A DNA stretch of 64,000 bases from JAIBBG01 sp040381475 (GTDB lineage: Bacteria > Bacteroidota > Bacteroidia > Flavobacteriales_D > Sanyastnellaceae), in assembly GCA_040381475.1 (NCBI GenBank), contig JBEIHH010000006.1, positions 1-64,000 on the forward strand, given 5' to 3'. The translations under genes were made by a program, and so were the position numbers. Under the pieces are notes generated by a model. It made no database searches. It was not told the DNA's origin and saw only the letters and a program-made list of their open reading frames with translations. Shown piece by piece: positions 26,888-35,987 of the stretch; within the stretch, counting starts at the first letter, position 1, and each line of letters opens with the position of its first letter.

Positions 26888-28971
26888 GGCTCCTAACATC
26901 GAAATATTTCATAAGTGCAACTGCACTCTTTGTTATGGTTGTGCTTGTAGGCGGGCGTGTTTCAGGCCAGACAGAAGAACTCAAAAACAGCATCATTGAA
27001 CAGAGAATAGAAGAAATTGCCGGAACACTTGATGAAGGTTCCGAATTGGACTATACCAATCTGGTTGAAGATCTTGCTTATTACTTTGAGCATCCTCTCA
27101 ATCTGAATTCCGCCACAGACGAGGAATTGCGTGAGCTTTATATCATCACAGACCTGCAGATCAGTAACCTGCGCAGTCACATGGCCAATTATGGTAAACT
27201 GAGAAGCATTTATGAGCTTCAGGCGGTAGAAGGTTTTGATCCTGTGCTGGTGAAAAATTTGTCTTACTTCGTTACCGTCAAACCGACATTAACGCTGGAA
27301 GGATTTTCATTGTCTGAATTCTTCCGGGAATCATCTCATGATTTGTTTTTGCGATATCGACGCAATTTTCAGGATCAACTTGGCTATATCGCAGATCCCG
27401 AAAACGGTGAAGTTCCTTTCGCCGGATCGCCCGATTACCTCTATTCAAGATACAGACTTCAATACAAGAAAAGTTTTCGTGCCGGCTTTACGTTGGAAAA
27501 AGATGCCGGTGAATCGTTACAAGATGGCCCTGATTTTTACAGTTTCCATGCGATGTATTCAGGTGAAACCTGGTTGCGCAAACTGGCGGTTGGCGACTAT
27601 CAGGTCCTTTTCGGACAGGGTCTGACGTTGTGGAATGGCCTAGCATTTGGAAAATCACCATTCATCACCAATGTTAAAAAGAACGCTATCGGCCTAAGGC
27701 CCTACTCTTCGGTTCAGGAAACAAATTTTTTGCGGGGTGTAGGCGCGACGGTAGGATTTGGCAATTTCGAACTCACTCCTTTTTACTCCCAGAAAAAGCT
27801 TGATGCTTCGCTGGAACAAGCAATTGATACGGTCTTTCAGGACGACGAGTATATCGTACTATCACTACCCGTCGGAGGATTGCACCGCACAGAAAATGAA
27901 ATCAAAGGGAAAAACCAGATTACCGAAAAAGTTTATGGCGGTAACTTGAAATACACCGGGAAAAATTTCAGCATAGGATCAACTGCAGTGAAGACCGAAA
28001 TCAGCATTCCAAAAGCACCTTCCGACGATTTATACCAGCTTTTTCGTTTTTCAGGAAGCGACAATTTGAATGTTGGTATCGACTACCAGGCAGTTTTGCG
28101 GAACGCCAACATATTCGGAGAATTTTCGCGAAGCCAGAATGGAGGCATGGCCATGCTGAATGGCCTGGTCGCCGCATTGCACAAGAATCTGACGGTTACC
28201 ATGGTTCAAAGATGGTTTGGTAAAGATTATCAGAACCTAAAAGCGAATGTTTTTGGCGAAAACAACCTCACTGCAGCCAATGAAAAAGGCATTTTCACAG
28301 GTATACAAGCAAATCTCAGCTCAAAGTTTACCCTCAACGGATATATAGATCTTGTGCAATATCCATGGGCAAGATTCAGGGTAGACGGCCCTTCCGTTTT
28401 TTCAGATTATCTGGCGCAGCTGAATTATAAGCCCGACCGGAAAAGTGAATTTTATCTGCGATACAGGCTTCGTAACAACGTGCAAAACAGTTCCGACCCG
28501 GAATTGGTCATTACTTATGCTGTGCCCATGAAACAGCAAAACTGGCGGGTACACGGCACGTATCAGGCCCATCCCAATTTGCAATTGAAAACACGCGCCG
28601 AATGGTCATCATTCGAGAAGGAGAATACAAAGAGCCGCGGTTTTATGGTTTATCAAGACCTGACATACAAGAAAATTGGCTCAAAATTCACATTTACAAC
28701 CCGTTATGCACTGTTCGATACAGATTCATGGGACAGCCGGATTTATGCGTTTGAGTCAGATGTTTTGTATGCATTCAGCATTCTTCCCTATTCGGGTCGG
28801 GGTACCAGATTTTATGGTATGATCAAATGGGATATTGTCCGCGGAATGGACTTGTGGGTGCGGTACGGAACTTTTATTTATACCGATAGAAATGTGATTT
28901 CCAGCGGAAATACTGAGATTTTGGGAAATCAGAAGTCCGATATTCATATCCAGATGAGGCTACAATTCTAG
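26884..28971 (+). CDS. Helix-hairpin-helix domain outer membrane protein
   Basis: 695 aa, exported. GTG start overlaps the previous stop (GTGA). After the signal peptide (to about VSGQ, residue 29) is a helical segment with HPLNLNSATDEELRELYI and a second copy near 100 (YGKLRSIYELQAVEGF), typical of ComEA-like helix-hairpin-helix motifs. From about 145 to the end the pattern is strongly beta with alternating aromatics (FLRYRRNF, YSRYRLQY, FYLRYRLR), consistent with an outer membrane barrel. This combination recurs in Bacteroidetes and its role is unknown. Whether the HhH motif touches DNA is speculation. Confidence 0.75.
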   Translation: MRLLTSKYFISATALFVMVVLVGGRVSGQTEELKNSIIEQRIEEIAGTLDEGSELDYTNLVEDLAYYFEHPLNLNSATDEELRELYIITDLQISNLRSHMANYGKLRSIYELQAVEGFDPVLVKNLSYFVTVKPTLTLEGFSLSEFFRESSHDLFLRYRRNFQDQLGYIADPENGEVPFAGSPDYLYSRYRLQYKKSFRAGFTLEKDAGESLQDGPDFYSFHAMYSGETWLRKLAVGDYQVLFGQGLTLWNGLAFGKSPFITNVKKNAIGLRPYSSVQETNFLRGVGATVGFGNFELTPFYSQKKLDASLEQAIDTVFQDDEYIVLSLPVGGLHRTENEIKGKNQITEKVYGGNLKYTGKNFSIGSTAVKTEISIPKAPSDDLYQLFRFSGSDNLNVGIDYQAVLRNANIFGEFSRSQNGGMAMLNGLVAALHKNLTVTMVQRWFGKDYQNLKANVFGENNLTAANEKGIFTGIQANLSSKFTLNGYIDLVQYPWARFRVDGPSVFSDYLAQLNYKPDRKSEFYLRYRLRNNVQNSSDPELVITYAVPMKQQNWRVHGTYQAHPNLQLKTRAEWSSFEKENTKSRGFMVYQDLTYKKIGSKFTFTTRYALFDTDSWDSRIYAFESDVLYAFSILPYSGRGTRFYGMIKWDIVRGMDLWVRYGTFIYTDRNVISSGNTEILGNQKSDIHIQMRLQF

Positions 28972-29085
28972 GCTCGCTTAAGAAAACTTTCTTCAAAATA
29001 TTGTTGATAACCTTGAAACCAATTACATTTGTGATTGTATAAGGTTGGGCAAGGTTCTTGTTTAACCTTCCACAAATACACAAGC

Positions 29086-29421
29086 ATGAAGCGAAATTTA
29101 CTCCTTATTGTTGCCACCCTGCTCATTTCGGGAATGTCATTGTCCGCTCAGGACCGCATGACACATCCTGTAAGCACTGCGCGCATTACCGGGATGGAAG
29201 GGCGCACCGAGCTTGTTTTCGAGGAACCCATCACAGACTCATTTACAATCAATGTACTTGATCTCACTGGTAAAGTGGTTTTCACTCAGCGTCACGCATC
29301 AAGCAGCGAAGGTTGCAGCGGTGTTGAATTGCCGGTGGAAAATCTACGCAAGGGCATTTACATGGTTCAGGTTATGGGTGCTGATGGAAAAACGAAGACA
29401 TTAAAACTGCAACGCAACTAA
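29086..29421 (+). CDS. Orphan T9SS sorting-domain protein
   Basis: 111 aa. A signal peptide (MKRNLLLIVATLLISGMSLSAQ) is followed by only about 89 residues, and almost all of that is a type A T9SS C-terminal domain: FTINVLDLTGKVVFTQ, LRKGIYMVQVMGADG and KTLKLQRN. There is no room for a passenger domain. ATG at 29086 is chosen over an in-frame ATG at 29035 because it begins the signal peptide. It stands alone with a terminator after it. Confidence 0.8.
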   Translation: MKRNLLLIVATLLISGMSLSAQDRMTHPVSTARITGMEGRTELVFEEPITDSFTINVLDLTGKVVFTQRHASSSEGCSGVELPVENLRKGIYMVQVMGADGKTKTLKLQRN

Positions 29422-29448
29422 ATTACCTCAATTTATATTGACAAATCA

Positions 29449-29479
29449 GGGCGGGTCGAATGGTCCGCTCTTTTTTTTT
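29449..29479 (+). terminator. Intrinsic terminator after the orphan T9SS gene
   Basis: GGGCGG (29449-29454) pairs with CCGCTC (29465-29470, one G-T) followed by nine T. It lies between the converging orphan T9SS and SprT-like genes. Confidence 0.65.
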
Positions 29480-29490
29480 CGATATCCCGA

Positions 29491-30120
29491 TCAGTTGATA
29501 TGTCTGATTTTCACCAACGGACTAAACAGGTATTCATATCGCGTGCTTTCCTCAAAACATCTGTAACGAGTGCGGAGTCGCTCCCCTTTGATGAATACCC
29601 TTCTGTCGCGACCATACACGAAACGTGAATGTGTAGGAATATCATCAAGCAATTTGATATCCGGATGGCTGTTGCGGTCATAAGCAGCCAGTGTTTTTGA
29701 CAAATGAATATCACCGCAAGTCGAAGCAGCAGGATTGGACAGGTAAGCCGCAATAGCCTTGGCAACATCATCAGGAAAAACATTTCTCCTTAAAAACGGA
29801 CCCAAAGTCTGCTTGAAACAACTCTTCCATTCAGCACCGTGAGGCCTGACATCGTCGCGGTGATTGATATAGGTGATCAAATGCGCCAGCTCGTGCATAA
29901 GGGTTATCAGAAACGCATATTGATTCAAATTTCCGTTGACTGTCAATACATGTCTGCGGCCTTTCGGATCTGCCGTAAAATCGCCCAGTTTCGTAGAGCG
30001 CGGTGGCGTGATCACCAGATGATGCGGATACTCGCGGAGTTTCTCGCAAGCCAGTTCCAGAGCGCTTTCGGGTAAGAAAGGCTTAAGGGCGGTTTCGAGA
30101 TTCGTACTGTTCCTGGTCAT
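29491..30120 (-). CDS. SprT-like zinc metalloprotease domain protein
   Basis: 209 aa, predicted cytoplasmic. The HELAHLITYINH motif near residue 76 (HExxH plus a later His) and RPHGAEWKSCF (near 92) match the SprT/SprT-like domain, a zincin fold related to Spartan, which cleaves DNA-protein crosslinks in eukaryotes. The bacterial role is not settled. A C-terminal basic segment (VFIKGERLRTRYRC) may bind nucleic acid. The start overlaps the end of the small lipoprotein gene by 38 bases. Confidence 0.85.
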   Translation of the reverse strand: MTRNSTNLETALKPFLPESALELACEKLREYPHHLVITPPRSTKLGDFTADPKGRRHVLTVNGNLNQYAFLITLMHELAHLITYINHRDDVRPHGAEWKSCFKQTLGPFLRRNVFPDDVAKAIAAYLSNPAASTCGDIHLSKTLAAYDRNSHPDIKLLDDIPTHSRFVYGRDRRVFIKGERLRTRYRCFEESTRYEYLFSPLVKIRHIN

Positions 30121-30259
30121 GACCTTGGGCTGAAGGTAAATTGATTCTGTCGTCCCATTTCGGGCAGGTATTGCATTTGGGCTTCTTATGCGTTTTACAC
30201 GAAGAGGCCAGAGTTGCTATGATCAGGAAAAAACAAATGCACGATGAAAAATATTTCAT
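30083..30259 (-). CDS. Small Cys-rich lipoprotein
   Basis: 58 aa. The N-terminus MKYFSSCICFFLIIATLASSC is a lipoprotein signal with lipobox ASSC, and the mature part is only about 38 residues, with KPKCNTCPKWDD carrying a CxxC pair next to CPKW. Short lipoproteins with a CP-W/F motif are frequent in this phylum but their function is unknown. It ends inside the start of the SprT-like gene on the same strand. Only 37 bases separate its start from the divergent membrane protein at 30297. It is real only if the lipobox is used. Confidence 0.6.
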   Translation of the reverse strand: MKYFSSCICFFLIIATLASSCKTHKKPKCNTCPKWDDRINLPSAQGHDQEQYESRNRP

Positions 30260-30296
30260 AACGACGATTTTTACACCCGCGAAGATAACAAACACC

Positions 30297-30608
30297 ATGA
30301 CAGAAAATATTGGTCAAATCATAATTCTGGTTGTCGCAATTGCCTTGTGGGCGTATAGTGCATTTCCCACACTGAAAAACATTGTGTACGCTGCGGAAGG
30401 CGATTACCGCTGGGGGCTCGCAGGATGGTTTGCAGCACTTACCGTCAGTATATTTCTGATCAAATTTTCCCTTTTTGCTATCACAGGATGGCCGGCGCCC
30501 AGCACATGGGCAAGCAGATTGTTTTTCCCGGGAGGACTTGCACTCGCTTACCTTCTGCCGTTTGCCAAAGAGTATCTGGCTCAGGGAATCAAAAATCTGA
30601 GAAAATAA
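30297..30608 (+). CDS. Small membrane protein of unknown function
   Basis: 103 aa with about three hydrophobic helices (about 8-25, 43-65, 75-92) and a basic C-terminus. I do not recognise a family. The frame is open upstream without hydrophobic pattern; ATG at 30297 gives a compact protein starting MTENIGQIIILVVAIALWAY. It is divergent from the small lipoprotein and followed 139 bases later by mlaE. Confidence 0.6.
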   Translation: MTENIGQIIILVVAIALWAYSAFPTLKNIVYAAEGDYRWGLAGWFAALTVSIFLIKFSLFAITGWPAPSTWASRLFFPGGLALAYLLPFAKEYLAQGIKNLRK

Positions 30609-30747
30609 GGGGTGGTAATATCCGATACCATTTGAAATACGATATAAAACTTCATTTTGACACCGGAATTCCTTCAACGTTGCATTGTCACTTATTCCTG
30701 ATAAGGATAAAACATCTCCTGCATCGTGTTCGTTATGTTTGCAAAGG

Positions 30748-31491
30748 ATGACTTCAGTCTACTTCAATATCGGCAAATACTGCATCATGCTTTCGAGCGT
30801 TTTTTCGAAACCGGAGCGACGCAGCATTTATCGCAAATTAATCAGTCAGGAAATTGACAAGATAGGCCTTCAATCACTTGGTATTGTGGGACTGCTTTCC
30901 TTGTTCATGGGCGCGGTTGTGACTCTGCAGACAGCAGCCAACATTGACAGTGGCTGGATTCCGCGTTGGACCATCGGATTTACCACGAGACAAACCATGA
31001 TTCTTGAATTCTCTTCAACCATTGTGTGTCTGATTTTATCGGGTAAAGTGGGTGGCAACATTGCTTCGGAAATTGGCACGATGCGCATTACCGAACAAAT
31101 CGACGCCATGGAAATCATGGGGATCAATTCGGCCAGTTATCTCATTTTGCCCAAGATCATAGCGGCCATGTTCATTTTTCCGTTTCTGGTTGTTATTTCA
31201 ATGTTTCTGGGTATTGGAGCAGGAGCCCTTGTTGGAACAAGTTCGGGTGTTATTTCCATGACCGACTATGAATATGGCCTGCAGTATTCGTTTGAATTGT
31301 TTCAGGTGAGCTATGCATTGATTAAAACAGTTGTCTTTGCATTCATCATCACCAGTGTCAGTGCATATCACGGTTTTTATACTCAAGGCGGTCCGCGTGA
31401 AGTGGGCGCCAGCAGCACCCGTGCAGTTGTCTACAGCATGGTGCTCATTCTGATTGCAAATTATGTTCTCACACAACTTCTTCTTCTGTGA
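30748..31491 (+). CDS. MlaE family lipid ABC transporter permease
   Basis: 247 aa integral membrane protein, permease of the MCE/Mla phospholipid transporter that moves lipids between inner and outer membrane. Motifs: LQSLGIVGLLSLFMGAVVTLQ and IASEIGTMRITEQIDAMEIMGIN (near 105-130), the characteristic cytoplasmic EQIDA helix that contacts the ATPase, and SAYHGFYTQGGPREVG (near 210). ATG at 30748 matches the family N-terminus (YFNIGKYCIMLSSVFSKPE). The stop overlaps the next start (GTGA). mlaD is not adjacent. Confidence 0.92.
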   Translation: MTSVYFNIGKYCIMLSSVFSKPERRSIYRKLISQEIDKIGLQSLGIVGLLSLFMGAVVTLQTAANIDSGWIPRWTIGFTTRQTMILEFSSTIVCLILSGKVGGNIASEIGTMRITEQIDAMEIMGINSASYLILPKIIAAMFIFPFLVVISMFLGIGAGALVGTSSGVISMTDYEYGLQYSFELFQVSYALIKTVVFAFIITSVSAYHGFYTQGGPREVGASSTRAVVYSMVLILIANYVLTQLLLL

Positions 31492-32246
31492 TCGAAGTTC
31501 GCAACATATCCAAAGGTTTCGCAGGGAACCAGGTCCTTAAGAATATTGAGGTTTCCTTTTTTCCGGGAAAAGTAAATTTCATTATTGGTAGGAGCGGTTC
31601 AGGTAAATCAGTTCTTACCAAATGCATAGTTGGACTGATGGAAGTGGATCAGGGCGAAATCATTTTTGACAACAGAAATTTCACCAGGCTCGATCGCTGG
31701 GATCGCAAAGACATCCGCCAGGAAATGGGCATGTTGTTTCAAGGATCTGCCCTGTTCAGCTCATTGACAGTAGAAGAGAACGTACTCTTTCCGCTACAGA
31801 TGTTCAGCAAGATGAGCAAAAGTGAAATGCTCGACCGCGCGAATTTTTGCCTCACGCGGGTGAATCTGGAAGGTAAAAATCATCTTTATCCAAGTGAGCT
31901 TTCCGGAGGTATGCAAAAGCGCACCGGTATAGCACGAGCCATTGCGATGAATCCGAAATATCTTTTCTGCGATGAACCAAACTCAGGTCTTGATCCTCAA
32001 ACGGCCATTGTCATTGATAATCTCATCAAAGAAATTACCTACGAATTCGGAAGCACTACTGTGGTGGTGAGTCATGATATGAATTCGGTCATTGAAATCG
32101 GAGACCATATCAATTTTATTTATCAGGGACAGTTGTGGTGGAAAGGTGACAAACGTGCGATTCTTCACACCGATAACCAGGAACTGAATGATTTTGTTTT
32201 TCCTTCTGAATTCATGAAGGAAATTCGGGATAATCTGAAAGGGTAA
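31488..32246 (+). CDS. MlaF family ABC transporter ATPase
   Basis: 252 aa ATPase that powers MlaE. Walker A GRSGSGKS (near 36), Q-loop EMGMLFQGSALF, signature LSGGMQKR (near 137), Walker B YLFCDEPNSGLD (near 158) and H-loop VVVSHDMNSV are complete. The start is GTG, four bases overlapping the mlaE stop. It converges with rodA with five bases between stops. Confidence 0.95.
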   Translation: MIEVRNISKGFAGNQVLKNIEVSFFPGKVNFIIGRSGSGKSVLTKCIVGLMEVDQGEIIFDNRNFTRLDRWDRKDIRQEMGMLFQGSALFSSLTVEENVLFPLQMFSKMSKSEMLDRANFCLTRVNLEGKNHLYPSELSGGMQKRTGIARAIAMNPKYLFCDEPNSGLDPQTAIVIDNLIKEITYEFGSTTVVVSHDMNSVIEIGDHINFIYQGQLWWKGDKRAILHTDNQELNDFVFPSEFMKEIRDNLKG

Positions 32247-32251
32247 AAGAT

Positions 32252-33652
32252 TCAACGAAACACACTCAATCTTTCTGCATCCAGTCGGAGGAAGATGAAT
32301 AGAAGAAGCGTAAATCCTATCAGGGATGAACCTCCATAACTCATGAACGGCAGCGGAATACCGATGATAGGTGCAAGTCCAATCACCATTCCCACATTGA
32401 TAAGCAGGTGCATGAAAAAAATCGAGGCCACACAATAACCATAAACGCGCGAGAACTGCGATCGCTGTCTTTCCGCCATATTGATGATGCGGATAATCAG
32501 AATGACAAAAAGTGCAACCACTGCAAGGCTTCCGACAAAACCCCACTCCTCTGATATAACACTGAAAATAAAATCGGTCCAGCGTTCAGGCACGTATTTG
32601 TTTTTGGTCATTGGACCTTTTCTAAAACCTTGTCCAAAGAACCCACCATTGCCGACAGCGATTTTAGCCATTCGCGCATTGTATCCGGGATCATCCTTTT
32701 TGTTTTTCGGTACCACCACTGCCGCGGCATCAGCGGTTTCAGCGTCGTCGAGCATGGACTCTCTGTCCTGATCTTTTTCTTCGAGACCCAGTGTAACATA
32801 AATCCTTGTTTTTTGGTGAGGCGCCAGCACACTGTCAATTAAAAAGTTGACTGAAAAGCTGAATGAAATAGCTGCAATAGTTGAAGCCCCGGCAATCAGC
32901 ATCATTCTTTTCCGGTTACGCGGAACAATAAAATTGCGTATAAGAAACATAAATATTGTGCCGATAACGAGCACGATGAACATCAGGATAAACACACCAC
33001 TTTGTTCACCGGCAAAAGGGTAATTGATCTTGCTGAAACCAGTGATTACACTGAGTACTCCAAAAACGATAGCACCAAGACCGATGATCAATACGTTGCC
33101 CGACAAGCCTTCTCTGTATAGCGCAAGAATAAACGCAACAAACGTGAGAAGTGAACCCACATCGGGCTGAAGTAAAATGAGCACAGCAGGAATACCAACA
33201 ATGACAGCAGCTACCAATCTTGTTTTCCAGTTGTTGAATTTGGCCTTGGTGTTCGAAATGTATTTTGCCAGCATCAGACCCACGCCAATCTTGGCGAATT
33301 CAGCCGGCTGCAATGCAAATCCTCCAATCTGAATCCAGGCTTTGGCGCCATTTACCGTTGTTCCAATACCGAGTACGAGCACGAGTAAGACAATAAAAAA
33401 AGCATAGATAAATACAGCGAACTTATTGATGAACTCGCCTTCCATATATAGCACAAGCAATCCAAGAAATCCTGATATGACGATAAATAAGAATTGCTTA
33501 CCATACTCCTGTGAAAGATCAAATGGACTTGGATGTGTGTCCACAACGGCTGCGCTATAGATATTCATCCAGCCGAAAATCACCATCACCCCATAGAGGA
33601 TGACTGATAACCAGTCAACATTGGCCAGGGGATGTTGTCTGCCTAAACTCAT
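32252..33652 (-). CDS. rodA: Rod shape-determining protein RodA
   Basis: 466 aa, SEDS peptidoglycan glycosyltransferase with about ten membrane helices, works with PBP2 in elongation. Motifs: QPAEFAKIGVGLMLA (near 118), IAVGNGGFFGQGFRKGPM (near 330) and FMSYGGSSLIGFT near the C-terminus. A typical RodA is about 370-420 aa; the extra length lies in the extracellular loop after LAPHQKTRIYV, which holds an acidic, repeat-poor stretch (about 290-325). Its start overlaps the mrdA stop by four bases (minus strand ATGA). Confidence 0.95.
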   Translation of the reverse strand: MSLGRQHPLANVDWLSVILYGVMVIFGWMNIYSAAVVDTHPSPFDLSQEYGKQFLFIVISGFLGLLVLYMEGEFINKFAVFIYAFFIVLLVLVLGIGTTVNGAKAWIQIGGFALQPAEFAKIGVGLMLAKYISNTKAKFNNWKTRLVAAVIVGIPAVLILLQPDVGSLLTFVAFILALYREGLSGNVLIIGLGAIVFGVLSVITGFSKINYPFAGEQSGVFILMFIVLVIGTIFMFLIRNFIVPRNRKRMMLIAGASTIAAISFSFSVNFLIDSVLAPHQKTRIYVTLGLEEKDQDRESMLDDAETADAAAVVVPKNKKDDPGYNARMAKIAVGNGGFFGQGFRKGPMTKNKYVPERWTDFIFSVISEEWGFVGSLAVVALFVILIIRIINMAERQRSQFSRVYGYCVASIFFMHLLINVGMVIGLAPIIGIPLPFMSYGGSSLIGFTLLLFIFLRLDAERLSVFR

Positions 33653-35466
33653 CGGTCAAGAAAATTGGCTTCCATTATAGTTTTTTCGCGAGGTTTGCTC
33701 GTATTGGCAATGCTATCGTTGAGATATTGTTCGATCATCAGTGTAGCAACCGGTGCACTCCATGTCCCTCCAAATCCGGCATTTTCTGTATATACAGCAA
33801 TGGCGATTTGAGGATTTTCTTTCGGAGCAAAACAGATAAATACGGCATGATCTTCCTTACCTCCGGCATTCTGAACTGTTCCTGTTTTACCGCAAACTAC
33901 TATATCCTTGAGTGCTGAGCGCCATGCTGTACCACCAGGTTGCAATACTTTTTCCATTGCATTTACGACCGTTGTGAAATGTGCAGTATCAATTCCAAGA
34001 TCATAACGAACCAGAAAATCTTCGCGCGGCTTACCTCCCAATCCGATCTGCTTTACGCTATGCGGTGCCACAAACCAGCCACGATTTGCTATTACACATG
34101 CCATGTTGCACATCTGCATCGGGGTGACAAGCATCTCACCTTCGCCAATGCTGAGTGAATAAATTGTCGAGAAAGCCCATTGTTCTTTGCCGTACCACTT
34201 GTCGTAAAAATCAACTCCGGGTACGCTGCCGGTTTTCACGTTAGGAACATCAGTGTGCAGATCTGTTCCGAAACCAAATCGTTTGATATATCCCTGCCAG
34301 ATATCAAGACCAAGTCTTGAATCTCGAAACCTGCTCGATTTATCCCGATCACCTTCCACCACACGGTGCATGACTTCCCTGAAATACGGGTTGCAGGAAT
34401 GCACAATCGCCATCTCCAGATCATCGTAGCTGTGGGAGCCGTGGCACCCTATGATGCCGCGATTACATGTGATTCGTGTTTGAGGTGTTATTGCGCCAAC
34501 CTGCAAAGCAGTGAGGGACTGCGCTAATTTGAAAATTGAACCTGGGCGGTATTGCGCCTGTGTAGCCCTGTTGAACAAAGGCTTTTGCGGGTCATTCAGC
34601 AACACGTTAAAGTTGTGACCGCGTATCCTACCAACCAGCAAATTCGGATCATACGTTGGAGCAGAAACCATTGCCAATATTTCTCCTGTTGCGGGTTCGA
34701 TGGCCACAATACAACCACGTTTGTTCTGCATGAGCTTTTCGCCGTATGCCTGCAGATCTGCGTCCATCGTGCAGACCAAGTCTGTGCCAGGCACAGCGGG
34801 TTGATCCTCCTTATCATCACCTTGTTCGCGGATATTTCCGACATTGTCGCGGAAGGCGTAATTAATGCCCTTCACTCCGCGCAACTCAACTTCGTATGAT
34901 TTTTCTATGCCGCTTTTACCCAGGTATTCCTGCTTGGTGTAATACGTGCTGCTTTTATACTCTTCGGGTGAGATCTTTCCAACGTCACCCAGAAACAACG
35001 AGCCAACACTTTGCGGATAAACCCTCAGTGTGCGCGATTCTGCGAAAAAACCTTTGTATTTATATAGTTGCTCTGCAATCCTGGCATACTCACCGGGAAC
35101 TATTTGTTCAACCAAAAGTTGTGGTCTGTGATATTCTCCTTTGGCTTTGGCCTTGTAAAAAAGAGTGGTAATGTCTTCCTTTTTTATTTTGAGGAGTTCG
35201 CAGAAAGCTGCTGTATCGAAAGGCAACACCTTTTTGGGAATCACCATCAAGTTGTAAACTGTTTGATTGGTCACCAGCACTTTACCGGTGCGGTCATAGA
35301 TTATTCCTCTTGGCGGATACAGCGGAATTTCTTCTTCGGTAAGAGCTGTTGCCTGCTCCTTCCAGGTGGAATTAACTACCTGTAAGAAAAACAAACGAAT
35401 GACATAGATGATTGCGATGACGCAAACAATCAGGATGATCGTTATCCGTCTGCCTTCAAGATTCAC
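33649..35466 (-). CDS. mrdA: Penicillin-binding protein 2
   Basis: 605 aa transpeptidase of rod elongation, anchored by one N-terminal helix (about 8-28). The PBP dimer domain (PPRGIIYDRTGKVLV near 50) precedes the catalytic domain with SIFK (Ser nucleophile, near 310), SCN (near 360) and KTGT (near 545). It is coupled to rodA downstream and mreD upstream by four-base overlaps, the usual mre-mrd operon of Bacteroidetes. Confidence 0.97.
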   Translation of the reverse strand: MNLEGRRITIILIVCVIAIIYVIRLFFLQVVNSTWKEQATALTEEEIPLYPPRGIIYDRTGKVLVTNQTVYNLMVIPKKVLPFDTAAFCELLKIKKEDITTLFYKAKAKGEYHRPQLLVEQIVPGEYARIAEQLYKYKGFFAESRTLRVYPQSVGSLFLGDVGKISPEEYKSSTYYTKQEYLGKSGIEKSYEVELRGVKGINYAFRDNVGNIREQGDDKEDQPAVPGTDLVCTMDADLQAYGEKLMQNKRGCIVAIEPATGEILAMVSAPTYDPNLLVGRIRGHNFNVLLNDPQKPLFNRATQAQYRPGSIFKLAQSLTALQVGAITPQTRITCNRGIIGCHGSHSYDDLEMAIVHSCNPYFREVMHRVVEGDRDKSSRFRDSRLGLDIWQGYIKRFGFGTDLHTDVPNVKTGSVPGVDFYDKWYGKEQWAFSTIYSLSIGEGEMLVTPMQMCNMACVIANRGWFVAPHSVKQIGLGGKPREDFLVRYDLGIDTAHFTTVVNAMEKVLQPGGTAWRSALKDIVVCGKTGTVQNAGGKEDHAVFICFAPKENPQIAIAVYTENAGFGGTWSAPVATLMIEQYLNDSIANTSKPREKTIMEANFLDR

Positions 35467-35987
35467 AGCTGTGATGATTTAGAATTATAAATCAGATATT
35501 GTCCAATGGTCATCAGAAGCAATGTTGCAAGTGTACTTAACAATATATGGGCCATCTGATAGAAGAAATCAGAGAATCTGAATACCTCCATGAAGAAAAA
35601 CCAGCTGTGATGAACTAAGGTGAGCACGCCTGCATAAGTCAGATACCATGCAAGGCCCATTCGCTGCACTGTAGGCTTTTGCGTAACATCATAACCTTCC
35701 CGCGGTGAAAGAATCTTTTGTACGATTGGCTGGACATATGCCAGTGTAACACTTGCAGAAGTATGCAGTCCAATAGGTCCGGAAAAATAATCCATGAGCA
35801 GGCCCGCCAGAAAACCAATGCCCATGGTAAGCCAGCGCGGAGTCTCGAATGGCAACATCAGAATTCCGAAAATGTAAACCCACGGAAAAATGAGGCCATC
35901 AAACAGGTCAATTCTGCTCACTACCAGATTCTGGAGCAAGATCAGAAAAGCGATTCTGAGAATATTAACGAGGATCGTTCGCAGCAT
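35463..35987 (-). CDS. mreD: Rod shape-determining protein MreD
   Basis: 174 aa, membrane protein with about five helices. The start MLRTILVNILRIAFLILLQNLV at 35987 overlaps the mreC end by 23 bases; the longer frame upstream lies within mreC and is a shadow. The segment GLLMDYFSGPIGLHTSASVTLAYV resembles the conserved MreD region. Identification relies on position and topology as much as on sequence, which is normal for this fast-evolving protein. Confidence 0.85.
   Translation of the reverse strand: MLRTILVNILRIAFLILLQNLVVSRIDLFDGLIFPWVYIFGILMLPFETPRWLTMGIGFLAGLLMDYFSGPIGLHTSASVTLAYVQPIVQKILSPREGYDVTQKPTVQRMGLAWYLTYAGVLTLVHHSWFFFMEVFRFSDFFYQMAHILLSTLATLLLMTIGQYLIYNSKSSQL

Noticed and set aside
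30195..30677. 160-codon minus-strand frame
   Set aside because: It is antisense to the small membrane protein gene and overlaps the divergent promoter region; Cys-rich composition is accidental.
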